Shown piece after piece: positions 19,208 through 32,187 of a stretch of DNA of 64,000 nt. The notes under the pieces are model-generated. The model worked only from the letters and a program-made list of their open reading frames with translations. It was not told where the DNA came from and searched no databases. Positions within the stretch are counted from its first letter, which is position 1. Every line of letters starts with the position of its first letter. A program made the translations under genes and the position numbers. Origin of the DNA: Sphaeroforma sirkka. Lineage: Eukaryota > Opisthokonta > Ichthyosporea > Ichthyophonida. The DNA is taken from contig LUCW03001694.1 in NCBI GenBank assembly GCA_001586965.3, forward strand, positions 15,001 through 79,000. The letters run 5' to 3'.

Positions 19208-19454
19208 TTGATTCCCAGTTGAGTATTAACTCTGCTATAAAGTTTGACGAACAAGATTTTCATACCCACTGTGCAGTCAAATGCTACTTAGTAAAATTAC
19301 ATGTGAATACGTTTGATGACTTCTGGTTCGATATGCTGTTAACTCTGCCGGTTTCCAAAAATTTGAAACCCGTATACGGTTCGTAGTCTTCTGTCTTGTA
19401 CTTTCATTGCTTGCTATACCCATTTTATTGGCCTTGATGGACTTCTTATTTATG

Positions 19455-19460
19455 TTTATT
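19455..19460 (-). promoter_or_regulatory. Poly(A) signal of the 521-residue protein gene
   Basis: AATAAA on the minus strand, 5 bases beyond the proposed stop codon; a near copy follows shortly after. It supports placing the 3' end here. Confidence 0.5.
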
Positions 19461-19465
19461 TGCCT

Positions 19466-21137
19466 TCACCTAAGGTACCAATTCTGAAAGATTCATATAA
19501 GGCACAACTAAAATTCCAAAAACCAATGATAGAAACCTCTGCTTACATTCGGCGCGATTAGACAGCCCTTGATTATCGTATCAGCGCCGTTGCAAACATC
19601 CCTAAGATGGCGCTCATCAGCCTGCAGTGAACGAAGAAATGGTATAGCGACAGGGGTAGCACCATCGCAAACCCAAAATATCTGTCTAGACCGCTTGCTA
19701 ACTGAAGACAGACATAGGCACAGTATTAGTACCGTTGCGATTACTGACGTGCTTAATCTTGGGCACCTGTACATGCTCATCTCCACTCTCTTGGAACGCC
19801 GACTCGTGTATCTCCTCATTGATAGCCCGTATCACATTAGACGTCACCAAATTTTCTTCGCTCTTGCCTTTGCCATTGGTTTGCTCATCACTACCGCTGC
19901 CACTACGACTGCGCACTAACCTGTCCAGGAACCCAGACACCTTCACAGTAGCACTCTCTTTAGTCGAACTATATCTCCTAGCTGTCGATTCACGTTTCTT
20001 TTTCTCCCTATTCTCTTCTTCCATTAACTTCAACTCATTTTCCAGCGCATCCTGTGCTTGTTGCTCCGCCAGTTCGAGGTCCTTTTTCACCTGCTTGCCA
20101 CCAAATATCGTATCCTGGTTCAGCCCCACGCGCGAGTCACTTCGGAGTTCCATAGGTGCTTGCAGTGCCTTCTTTGGGCCGCTACCCTTTCTACGTAAGG
20201 GATCCGTACCTATGGAATTTAAAGCCCCACCGACAGACAGTGACACCTTCTTCCTGGCCTTTACTTTGCCAGTCGACAGTCGCGGTTGTGGCCCTCTGCT
20301 GGCATTATCAGAGTTCAGACTATCTGTGGACATATGTGGGGATCTACTGACACTGAAGGACTCGGAAGATTCATTCCGACTCAGCCGGTGCTTAACAAGG
20401 TCATTACTGGAGTGTGATCGCTTTATCATATCTGCCGGGCTCGCCATCCTGCGAACTACACGCTTCTTCTTCAGTCTGATTTTAGGTGCTGGAGATACAA
20501 TCTCACTAACTTCTGCAGGGACCATACCGTCTATACTAATTGTTGGTGCCAATTCCGCATGTTCCTCTATAGTGCTAATCAGATTGTCCGAACTCATCTG
20601 GCTTTTTCTGTATATATTGGCAGCGATGATTTCCTCTGGAAGGAAATGAGCGCCTGTATGAACCAGCTCCATATGCACTGCCTCGATTTCATCCTCACTC
20701 TTATACACGCTCGTGAGATCATCAAACGAGCCTCTGGGACCGTGACTCTCACGAACTGTTTTGGCAGTCTGCGTGTATGACCCGCGTCTATTAATACTAT
20801 CAGGAATCGATTTTTGCGTTTCCAACGTGTGCCGCAAGTCTTTGAAATAGCCTCCGTTTTTCTGCCCGGCTTTCGGTCTGGGTTGTGTATACCTGCGTGG
20901 CGGCGTAGTATCTTCCTCTTCGTACTCTGTCTGAAGTACCTGAGTGTTGCTAGGCGACGCCCGAGGGGCTAGAAATACAGTTACATCTTCTTGCAGCTGT
21001 AATGTGAGTTCGCTTGCGTCTTCTCGCAACTGCTCTCTGAGTCCGCCAATAAAATTACGGGTCGACCCTGCGGCCGTTACTTCCTCACGTACTTCATTGT
21101 AGATGGTCGAGATAGACCCCGACAGAGCGCTAAACAT
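19466..21137 (-). CDS. Uncharacterised 521-residue low-complexity protein
   Basis: I do not recognise this gene. The model has exon 1 at 21137-19745, exon 2 at 19701-19547 and a last exon of 18 bases at 19483-19466 (NWYLR, stop). The first intron would be only 43 bases, with donor GTAATC, a TACTAAT branch-point-like motif and acceptor cttcag. The second has donor GTAAGC and acceptor ctttcag. The N-terminal 55 residues are helical and acidic. Residues 60-345 are Ser/Pro/Arg-rich and probably disordered, with a basic cluster LKKKRVVRR at 222-230 that could be a nuclear signal. Residues 347-382 are a charged, coiled-coil-like helix. The C-terminal 50 residues (exon 2, IFWVCDGATPVAIP and after) look folded and Cys-containing. 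Codon quality and the AATAAA after the stop support a real gene. The long antisense open frame at 19735-20649 is a shadow. Confidence 0.75.
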
Positions 21138-22150
21138 TTTGGTTAGGGTGTTCTTAGACTATGCATGCATCTAAAAAAGTGTGTATATAGGAGTTTGTTT
21201 ACATATAAAAAAGATCTATATGAAAGGAGTCTTTTGAATACAATTTCTTCTCAGTGATCGTAGTCAACTCAAGTACAGATTGGATACCAACTTCCACCTT
21301 CGAACCAGGTTCGTACTAGAACTTAACAGGTAAACTGATTATAACCACTCGGAAGCCACAATAGCGAGCTCAATCAATCTAGTGTTAGTCCGATACATGG
21401 CAATACCTCACTCAAGATGTCAATCGGCCATATAACTCAACGCACAACAATGCTCAAGCCTGAGAGAGAGATTCTTACAGAGTAGTCTATTGCTGCAGTC
21501 TGCATGTGACGATAGCCAGAACAAAACATGACATATAAGGCCAGTGTCAATGTTTACAATATGTAAATACATCAGGGTGGTGATTATAGGTTAAATATAT
21601 ACCCGCTGCAGTTGGGAGTGTTGGCCTGTTGCGAACATTTACAAAAATTGTATCTATGTTTTTTGAATAAAATTGATTATCGATTGTTCCGGTTTTTGAT
21701 TTTTCATGTACATAGAGTAAGGCTCAATTTGCTTTAGCATCCAGCCAATAGAGAGCTTTCATGATGATTCAGTACCTAATCAAAAACGGTATACGACATT
21801 CCAGACGAAATTACCAGAAACCATGTCAGATATGAATCATATGGCAGGAGAAAAACCGACTATCTGCAAGAAAGTGTACATAGCAATGTCACCATCGAGT
21901 CATCGGCCCACCGACAGAGGCTACCGTCTACCGATAAACCAAGTTGTTTTGAAAGGCCGCCAAAAGTATCAAAATTTGTAGGTAATTGCACCATGAGGTT
22001 CGAAAACCTCAAAACGATACATGAAGCCTTTCAATGTGTCATCTTGTGACAACATCGCATAGATAAACGATTGATAACACTACGTACGAAGTTGTAAACA
22101 ATAGACAAATTCGCTCGTTACATCCGGGCTTTGAAGTAGAATACATCAAC
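21138..22150. promoter_or_regulatory. Divergent promoter region, 521-residue gene (-) and CCT beta (+)
   Basis: About 1.0 kb separates the ATG of the minus-strand gene from the proposed ATG of CCT beta. It has no coding frame that I can support. A small hairpin with a CGAA loop (stem TGAGGTT) lies near 21991-22010. No core-promoter element stands out strongly enough to call. Confidence 0.5.
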
Positions 22151-22352
22151 ATGGTATGTATGTGATGACTACGCTTTCGCGGTCAACCGTGTATCACAAC
22201 CAGTGGGGTTCTCGTACAATCACCGTACAAGCAGCACTGGTACATTGTTTATTGTACAAAACCGATAGTAGCCAGTCTAATATGTATACGTGAGTGTATG
22301 TTTAGGTACGTATGTGTGTACACAAACCCACACGCACCCCCCCCCCCCCCAC

Positions 22353-22430
<78 letters not shown>

Positions 22431-22542
22431 TTATATACACAATGTCAATAATACACACAAACGCACGCACGCACACACACATACTCATATATATATATAT
22501 ATATATAAGCAATATGTCAACACACACACAAACGCACACACA

Positions 22543-22605
<63 letters not shown>

Positions 22606-24108
22606 ACTTTCGTTATATTAGTATCGATAATATTATATGCGCACACATACGCACGCAACGCACACGCATGCTACGCATCATCATCAATATATATATATAT
22701 ATATATATATATAATTGATTAAAAATATACACACACAGGCATCATCATCATCATCATGTATATATATATATATATATATACATATACATATGCATAATGC
22801 ACAGCATACATATATGTATATATGTATATATATTATATATATATATATATAATATATATATGCATATTGAACAAATGAATGAATATATATGTGTGTGTGT
22901 GTGTTGTTATATGCATGTCATATATTAATGTATATAATATATATATTATATATATATATATATATAATATATACATATTATTATATATAATATTATAATT
23001 ATAATAATAATATATGTGCATATGTATAATATATATGTTAATATATACATATTTATATAATAAGCACACACATACATTATATGCATACATATTATTATAT
23101 ATATAATATATATAAACATATCAAATTATATATATAATATATCCATGCATCTATACATATACATTATTATTACATATATAAAGAAATGCAGATTACACAT
23201 ATATATATATAACACATGCATGCACAGTACATGTACACATGCATTGCATCATCATATAACATTGGCATATGTACATATTACATACATATTATATATGTTC
23301 AACATATATATGCATATGTATATGCATACATACACATACATTTTTTATGTAATATTATATATATATAAGGAATACTACCGGACATGTATATATGTGCATA
23401 TACATGCAATACGCACAACGCAACGCGCACATCACGCATCATCATCATCATTATATGTGTAATATTATAATATATATATATAATATATATATATATACAT
23501 ACATATGTATGTATATTATATATATAATAATACATATATTATATAATACATATATATATATATTATATATTAAATATAATATTATTATATTTTATATATA
23601 TATATAAATAAATATATATATATATCATTTCGTTTATTTTATATAATATAATATATATTTAATTATATATATACGTAAAATAATAATACATATTATATAT
23701 AATATATATATATTATATATATTATAATAATATATATATACATGCACACATACACAATACATATACATGCAATATGCGTTAACATACACATCAACAATGC
23801 AATCACAACGCATCACGCATCACACATATATATATATATATATATATAGGAATATATGTATATATATATATTATACAGTATATATATATTTATGGATATA
23901 GTGCATGTACAGTCCTCAGACATATACGTACGTACACATCACACACACACATCATCACATCATACATATATATATATATGTTTATTTTGTACATACCGCG
24001 CACATGTTGCGCACGTTTACCACACTAACACACACAACACAGACGGAATGAATGTATATATGCATATGTATATATATATATATATATATAAACATACACA
24101 CACATGTA

Positions 24109-24199
<91 letters not shown>

Positions 24200-24251
24200 T
24201 CACACGCACACATTTTTATATATATATATATATATTAATATGTATATTTAT

Positions 24252-24301
<50 letters not shown>

Positions 24302-25045
24302 GTATACTGGGCGTTCTCCCTGTTCTACAACAATGTAGAAATATGTGAACCACTCTGTCATATATATACATATGTTCTCCTTGTTCTACAACAATATAGA
24401 AATATGTGAACCACTCTGTCATATATATATATATATGTATGACGGAGTGGTTCACATATTTCTATATTGTTGTAGAACAGGGAGAACGCCCAGGTGTTTT
24501 TATATATAATCGTGTGTCACAGATTAAATCACTTACTGACTATATCAGTGACGCACTGGTTGTGTAAAAGTCCATCTGTTCTACTCCACGTTCTTGTCGT
24601 CAGTTCAAAAGTCGTACTATAGAATAACGATAGGAAGTTCACCGTCTCTCTTCCTTTTCCTCCTTCTACTCCCACCCAAATCGCCCTTTTCATTCGTTCT
24701 TTCTTCAACACCAATTACGAGCAAGGATGACAGTTTTCTCCAATGCATTCCAAGTTAGGTGTGGTGATGGGTCACCACTCACAGACACGCGTAGTTGCCT
24801 TTACAAACATACCGGTATAGGTTGGTCTACAAATAAGACACCGACAGCGTACATTCAATAGAGCCAGATTTAATAGGTAGTAGCATACCCGCACAGGTAC
24901 TGGCACAAAAGTACGCGTTCACTAACATCACATCACCACTCGTCCTCGGAGTGACGGCACTCGACAACGAACTTAGCTACCACACGCACAGAATGTAGCT
25001 TGTATTTTAGAAAGCCAAACAAACAACTATAAAAACACACACACG

Positions 25046-25107
<62 letters not shown>

Positions 25108-28100
25108 TGTATATACATATTGTTGACTTTCATCTCGGGTCTATTTAGGCGATTCGTGCATGGCTATCTGATATTGATATTCACCTTTGTATTCTGTATT
25201 CCAGTCGGTTCTACAACCAGTGAGCATCTTCAATGAAGGGTCTGCCGAGGAGAAGTCCGAGGAGGCACGCATGTCATCATTTGTGGGCGCTATCGCTATT
25301 GGTGACCTTGTCAAAAGTACACTAGGTCCCAAGGGTATGGACAAGATACTGCAGTCACAACGGGAATTGGACAGTAAGGGTTCAATCCAGGTCACAAATG
25401 ACGGTGCCACCATTCTGAAGAGTATCGGCTTGGATAACCCAGCTGCCAAGATTCTTGTGGGTATGTTTATCTCGAAAGCAATAAGATTGTATACGAATAT
25501 GCATAGGTGGTGATTTGTGTTTCTATAAGCTATTTGCCGTCCGCTGCTTGAGTACTTGTAGGTGTGTGTGCGCAGCTGTCTTTTTTGGTGAAATATTGGA
25601 TGCATGTAGTGATATGAATTTCAATTTGCATTTGCGCATTCAAGATCGTGAGCGCCGCATGGAAACATGAAAACGATGTACATCGATTACTTTTTCGGAT
25701 TGACAAAGATTCGAAAACTCTTGTTATCTCCGATCTTAGAATTGCTGCCCTTTGATGTTCTGTTAATTCGATTATACGCTATGGTATCGACACCGGCTCG
25801 TGATTTCCAAGGGTTGGTCACTTGTATCAATGTCAAGCAATTTGATCCACTACGTACATATCCGAGTACATCTCGTTTGTAATGTTTAAGCACATATTCG
25901 TCGGTGGCCTTTTTTTAGTAGTTACATGGCAGTATACAACCAAAGGGCACACTCTTCTGTGTATATATGTTAGCTTGTGATATTTTAGAATCGCTCCATT
26001 CCAACTCACAAATAGACTATTCAATCTCGGCTAGCTGCAAACAGACCGATTTTAGTTTCCAACCCCCCCCCCCCAAACACACCTCTCTATACACAATTGC
26101 AGAGTGCTGTCACTACCGCACAACATATTTAACTTTTATTCAATATCTTTTTATCATTACAGAAATCTCAAAGACACAGGATGACGATGTAGGTGACGGC
26201 ACCACTTCCGTAGTGGTACTTGCGTCTGAGTTGCTGCGCGAGGCAGAGAAACTAGTGGCCACTAAAATGCACCCACAGACTATTATTGCTGGTTGGAGAA
26301 AGGCCATGAACTGTGCACGTGAAGCACTATTACAGTCGTCTGATGACCACAGTGGAGATACTGAACTTTTCCGAGAGGATCTGATGAATATCGCCCGAAC
26401 TACCTTAAGTTCAAAGATTGTGTACCAGGTGCGTATCTGTATATCTGTACAAGGCGCGAGCATGTATATGCATATCAGAATTGCGTGTTCCATGCACATA
26501 CTGTGAATTTATACTTAATCACATGTGTGTTTTTTTCTTTTGTGCTCTGCTTTTATGGTTTGCATTTACTTGGATCCAGTGTCTCAACTTCACTGCTGTA
26601 CAAAGTGGTCCAACTCAAAGGCATTTCCAGACCAAAAAACTTGGCCTTGGGTAGCCACACTTTCATATTGATTACTATGTGCAACGAATGCCCTGGAATT
26701 AAAGTCATACTTCCATACTAATGCTGACAACGATCTACATCAAGCACTCCGGAAACATACAGGCATACATATGCAGAGTACTAATCGCAACAAACACTCA
26801 TGATACTTCAGGACAAGGACCACTTTGCCACACTGGCCGTGAACGCCGTGATGCGCCTCAAGGGCAATACAAATATTGACTCCATCCATTTGATCAAGAA
26901 GTTGGGTGGCTCACTCGCCGATTCCTACTTGGATGAGGGCTTCATTCTGGACAAGAAGATCGGTGTCAACCAACCCAAACGTATTGAGAACGCAAAAATT
27001 ATGGTGGCTAACACGCCTATGGATACAGATAAGATCAAGGTGTGTGTTGTGTATGATAGCACTTCGTCCAGTTTGGATGGAGTGTGTTAGACCTAAATGT
27101 TCATTTTCTATATATATATATATATATATAGCAGGTTTTAGAGTGTATGTGATAGTATACCGGAAACAATGCATTCTAGTGCATGCTAAGCGTGTATATG
27201 TCAGTTTAGTTCACAATACGCGACTATAGTCTCGGGATTCCGTATGTATATGTTGAAGATGGTCAGTCGCCACTCCCTAAGCATTCTCATTATACTATCG
27301 CAAAGATGGACTTTTTTATATACTCGATGATCAACCGTCTTGTACACACTTCCAGATGTATATCCCTGTGAACATTTTTAGTATCCGTCTAACCATACAC
27401 ACTTGTGCTTCTCACCAGGTCTTCGGTGCCAAGGTACGCGTCGACGCCACAGCCAAGGTAGCAGAGATCGAAGTGGCCGAGAAGGAAAAAATGAAGGCTA
27501 AGGTAGATAAGATTGTCGCACATGGCATCAACTGCTTTATCAACCGTAATATTATCTACAACTACCCTGAGCAACTGTTCGCGGACGCGGGTATTATGGC
27601 TGTGGAGTTGGCCGACTTTGAGGGCGTCGAGCGGTTGGCACTGGTGACAGGTGGGGAGATTGTATCGACCTTTGACCACCCAGAGCTGGTGAATCTAGGA
27701 CAATGTGATTTGATTGAAGAGATTATTATTGGCGAGGACAGACTCCTGCACTTCTCCGGCGTAGCCCTAGGAGAGGCCTGCACGATTGTCATCAGAGGCG
27801 CAACCAAACAGATTCTGGACGAGTGTGACAGGTCTCTACACGATGCGCTATGTGTGCTTTCACAAACTGTTGCCGAGCCCAAGATCGTGTACGGTGGAGG
27901 TAGGAAGATATATGTTTGTATGTGTATATGCTGTATAGGTTTGAAAAGGAAAAAAAAATCCGGAAGTTCCTTGGACTCGGAGGCGGTGAGATATCTATTT
28001 ATATACATCATGTGTTGGATTCTGTTGCCAGATTATCTCATGATTGCATTATTGATGCGGCAACTGCACAGCACTTTGTGTCTTTACACCTATTTATTTC

Positions 28101-29781
28101 TACGATCGTATATGATGTACGATGATCGTTCACTTTAAATCCTGTATTGTTTAGCTTATGATTTCTTTAAATGTGCCAATACGAAGAGGACATAAGGTAG
28201 ATGTTGTTTTGCGTGGGAACATGCAACCAAAGCTTGTATCACAGACAAGTTTCATCGAATCGTTTTTTTTTTTGCATCGCGCCCATAACCGGTGGGGCGG
28301 GATGTTCGTACGGTTCGTAGATTAAGGGAGTTGTTTCAATGTCTACTTTGCTACCGCTCAATTTTACGAAAATGAAGTAGCAACAACTTAAACATTATTT
28401 ATGGATATCCATGTTGCATATTTCCCACAACAACTCGGTACACCGATGCTATATATACATCATTTATGCATGTGTATAGAGCGTTGATTTGTACTCATAT
28501 TCTGGATAAGAGACAACAGTGCGCTGTGCACGAATCTGTGTGCTTGTGCCACGAATATACTTGCGGAATATTATGTATAGTATTTCACGTGTCTGAGCTT
28601 CACCATGTTTGAAACAGCGTACAGCTTGATCAGCGGTTTTAGTTCTGGGGTTTCTGACCGTATGTCGCTCTTCTGGTATGTTTTAAATAGCCACACCTTT
28701 TTGTATGAAATATGTATACATCATATATAGGGGCCTGTAGAGCACGCTTACAGTTCACCATAATCATTCCTTGCGAAAAAAAGCACGTACTCACCATTTT
28801 CCACCCGACCATACCGCATCAGGTTGTTCGGAGATGGCTATGGCAAACGCAGTGGAGAAGCTAGCCGCAGCCACTCCAGGAAAGGAGTCTATCGCAATTG
28901 AATCGTTTGCACGTGCTCTGCGACAGCTACCTACCATCATCGCCGATAACGCGGGTTATGACAGTGTGGAGCTCGTCGCCCAATTACGCGCCGCGCACAC
29001 TGCTGGACAGAAGACCGCTGGCTTAAGTATGTATCTGCTCCTGTAGTGTATATCTGCAGGTATCTGCTGCCGTATTATTAGCTTGTATGTAATATCGCGT
29101 AGTATGAGTTCGTTTGTGCTATATTGTTGCTCGAGAGCGCGAGTCAGTCATAGCTGAGTTAGTAGTCTTGAGTGTATATGTGATATTGCTATGGACGCAC
29201 TTTGTGTCTCCTCGCAAAGTTGCGTCACAATGGTGGAGTGTGTTCGTCGGGACCATTGTATCGATTTTTGCTTTGCGCCCGTTGCCTATGGGGTGACATG
29301 TTCGTACGGCTCGTATATCGAGGGAGTTATTTCAATGTCTACTTCGATGCCGCAAGAATTTCACGGAAGCAAGTAACAAAAACTTGTACATTCCGTTGTA
29401 AGGACCTTATGTTATATTGCAGCAAGTGTATGCTTCCCCTATATCTCAGAATTGAGCGTAGCTACACTGAATATACCGTACGAATTCTTTGTGTGATTAT
29501 ATGTCCCTGTGTACGCGTATCCAAGTGAACAGGTTGATGTCTATACACCATCTATTATGCGGGGTTGTATTTGCTTGCGTGCTAATTCTGGTCTTCCCAA
29601 CTCATGTAATGCCATAGATATGTATGAAGGAAAGATCGATGACGTGAAGAAACTTGGTGTTACGGAATCATTTAAAGCGAAACAACAGATCTTAATGAGT
29701 GCGACAGAAGCTGCAGAGATGATTCTCCGCGTGGACAATGTATTGCGCAGTGCCCCCAGACAGAGACAGGGACAACATTAG
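22151..29781 (+). CDS. CCT2: T-complex protein 1 subunit beta (CCT2)
   Basis: This is the beta subunit of the cytosolic TRiC/CCT chaperonin, which folds actin, tubulin and WD proteins with ATP. Secure exons are 25205-25460, 26163-26428, 26812-27039, 27419-27899, 28823-29026 and 29618-29781 (TAG). All junction phases match. With a first exon that is just the ATG (22151-22153, donor GTATGT) the protein has 533 residues, against 535 in human, and begins [13 protein letters not shown]. Key motifs are [33 protein letters not shown] (ATP site and catalytic Asp), [21 protein letters not shown] and [11 protein letters not shown]. The ATG exon is inferred from phase and the donor; an alternative ATG at 24728 would need a poor donor. 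The 3.05-kb first intron is mostly microsatellite and holds a 187-bp palindrome. Confidence 0.95.
22330..24300. repeat. 2-kb compound (AT)n/(CA)n/(CATCAT)n microsatellite array
   Basis: Almost continuous simple repeats: a C-run then (CA)n at 22336-22385, several (AT)n tracts, (CATCAT)n at about 22742-22756, and ATAATATA-type imperfect palindromes from 22800 to 24050. It occupies most of the proposed first intron of CCT2. Confidence 0.95.
24307..24493. mobile_element. 187-bp palindromic MITE-like element
   Basis: A 55-base arm at 24307-24361 (starting CTGGGCGTTCTCCCTG) is repeated as its reverse complement at 24439-24493 with about two mismatches. A third, direct copy of most of the arm lies between them at about 24374-24422. 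(AT)n fills the gaps. Near-identical terminal inverted repeats around a short non-coding core fit a miniature inverted-repeat transposable element. I see no clear target-site duplication and no transposase, so hairpin-mediated duplication remains possible. Confidence 0.65.
25049..25115. repeat. (AT)n then (GTAT)n microsatellite
   Basis: About 33 bases of AT followed by seven GTAT units, 90 bases before CCT2 exon 2. Confidence 0.95.
28279..28396 (+). repeat. Intronic repeat, copy 1
   Basis: 118 bases in the CCT2 intron 27900-28822. They align without gaps to 29275-29392 in the next intron at about 73% identity by my hand count. The best block is around TTCAATGTCTACTT. The copies are exactly 996 bases apart in the same orientation. 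Confidence 0.75.
29275..29392 (+). repeat. Intronic repeat, copy 2
   Basis: Partner of the copy at 28279-28396, in the last CCT2 intron. Shared words include ATGTTCGTACGG and TTCAATGTCTACTT. Neither copy has an open frame that continues from the exons. Confidence 0.75.
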
Positions 29782-29794
29782 AATGACACACAAA

Positions 29795-29800
29795 AATAAA
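29795..29800 (+). promoter_or_regulatory. Poly(A) signal of CCT2
   Basis: AATAAA 14 bases after the CCT2 stop codon. Confidence 0.65.
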
Positions 29801-30967
29801 TGCATGTAAATACTATATTTGAAATTGGAGCGAGGTTTATTACTACTTCACCGTAATATCACTTTAGGTGCTTCTTAGTCCAGAGCAATCCTTTAGAGCC
29901 TTCAAGTATCAAAAAGTAGTCGCGACGAATCGAAGTAATCTATTGAGGCAACGTAGCGAGACTGAAGTTTTGGGGTAAAAAAGTCATGCGGCTTCTTTAC
30001 TTACATATGTGTAACATGTGTAACTTTTTACACCCCATTGGATTTTAGAACACAATGAAATCTTGTAAAATACAGGCAATCGTTCGTGCGCATTGGTTTG
30101 CTTTACGTCTCCGACAATGGGTATCTCATAGCACTAGAAGCCAGACTAACTCTTTAGGAATAGTTTAACGGTGAGTGAATATACCCTGCGTATCGCTTTA
30201 TAAATACAGTATCCATCGCTTTTACATAATTTCGTGCCGTGTGCGAGAACTCAGTTCAAGCACAATTTCTAATCTGCGAGATTTCAGATTGCACACTTCT
30301 TAAAATTTGACATGCGAGAGAGTTTATTTTTGTACTGTCAGATAGAATTCTTGAGGACCCATCACTCTTCGTCTACCGCATCCACGTCGATAAAATAGGT
30401 GTAAATGAAGACGTTTCAGTACCAATCTGAGAAGGCATACGTACATTCCAGTTGATCGGTAAAATGTTACAGGCTACAAAGAACAATTCCGCGTGTTGCA
30501 GGCTTGCAGCGTCTTGACATTTTATCACATCTCCTCGACTGTCAGCGTAGCAGGGCACACCCGCTTCACTATCTGTAGTAGCAGATTATGTTTTCTCAGA
30601 AGGAGTTTCCAAAGCCCAACAGCCCAACTTTAAAACTTCGAACATAAAACAAAAAGTTTCTATTTTTCATTTAAAAAATTAATTGTCAGTGAAATTTCCC
30701 TTGAAATTTCACTCGAATTCGGCGGCAGGACTGAAAAATATGTTTTTACATATTTAGTACATATTTACCATGGTCCTCTGGAATTGACGCTCAGAAATGA
30801 TTTATTCATGACATCCATTTTTATCCAGCGACAATTTCTAGTACACTACAGTATACAGGCCACAGGGCCATAATTATTGTGACATAGTATTTATGTATAA
30901 ATACATATGTATATTTTTATATATAGTTTGTTTTTAAATAAAACCCCCCAGTTCTTATTTGTTTAAA

Positions 30968-31000
<33 letters not shown>

Positions 31001-32187
31001 TGCTATACAGTGTGTAAATAGTATGTATTTATTTACTGTGTAAATAGTGTGTACACTGTACAGTATAGTATGTTTTTTTATAAATTTTGTTCAATTTTAT
31101 AGAAGGCTATGAAAATTTATTTACTTATTATTTTTATATATAATTTTAAATATGTGTATAAAAGATAGATAAAATCGTGGTGAAAGTTCTATATATTTGT
31201 AGAAAAAAAAGTAGGAGACTAAGTATATATTTTGACATTTTCCTGAATTCTTGCTCCCTGAGGCCTGAGAGCTAAAATCGCGGCACTTTCGCTGTTGGCC
31301 TGTTGCTGTGTTGACTGTTGTATGATATGCGCCTATTCATCATTTTGTAAACACATAAATATCGATTCATGCGGACAGCCGGACAATCGGACATGCGTGT
31401 TCCTATTTCGAAATATATTTTGCCTTTTTGTTTTGTTAAAATAAAAATAAACTTTAAAACAGTCCTTGTGTCTTGGTGTCAAGTTGTGTGGGACAACTTG
31501 ACTTGCTTCCATGTCCATTTGCTTCTTGATTGGTTTTACATGGTTTGGTTGTTTTGAAACAAAAAAGAAATAAAGTTTTTTAAAAAAGAAACTTGAAACA
31601 AATTTTTTAAATATTTACAAAGGTTATCGCATATTTTACAGGCTATCGCATATTTTTGGGGGTTTTTCGGATGTATTTAATGTTTTTAATAAAAAAATGG
31701 TTTGTGGGTATGGCCTATGAATATGATGTTTTTAAAAAACGATACACAGTACTTATAAATAAATAGTAAATAAATACAATGAGACTATGAGCTGATACAA
31801 ACTACCGGATACAATATCATAAGCGAATGAAATAACATGAATTCTTTTAACTTTCGATTGGGTAAAAATAGTCTAATTGACATTAGGTCACTAGATGTAC
31901 ATACCATAATAGGGTTGTATTTAATTTGTTGTATGTATGAATGTGTTGTGTACACACAATACTCGCGAAGGGCCCTATGGGGAGTATGGGACTGTGGGCT
32001 GATATGATATTTCAAGGCTCAGCCGCTCTCTACAGACAAGCCTGTTTCCAGTTTCCCAGTTTCTTTCCAGAGGGACGGTTTTGTAAATTTTGCACTGACT
32101 TCTTGATAATCTGCTACAAAAGGTAGCACAATTCTGAACTGATTGAGCATATCTACTTTGGAACCATCAAACTCAAAACATTACAAT
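29801..32187. other. Intergenic region between CCT2 and the GST gene
   Basis: 2.4 kb without a gene I can support. From about 30600 to 31760 it is very AT-rich, with poly(A)/(AT)n near 30965-31000. Two small perfect hairpins occur: arms 30688-30697/30704-30713 and arms 31478-31487/31493-31502. A minus-strand open frame of 61 codons at 30373-30558 is not recognisable. The last few hundred bases should include the GST promoter. Confidence 0.6.

Noticed and set aside
19735-20649. 304-codon plus-strand open frame rich in Ser/Leu/Cys
   Set aside because: It is the antisense shadow of the 521-residue minus-strand gene, whose codons, splice sites and poly(A) signal are better.
21991-22010. GGTTCGAAAACC word resembling a tRNA T-loop
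   Set aside because: No acceptor stem, anticodon arm or A box is found around it; it is a simple 7-bp hairpin with a CGAA loop.
24728-24760. Alternative CCT2 start (ATGACAGTTTTC)
   Set aside because: It would need the poor donor GTTAGG; the ATG at 22151 has a good GTATGT donor and gives a more typical N-terminus.
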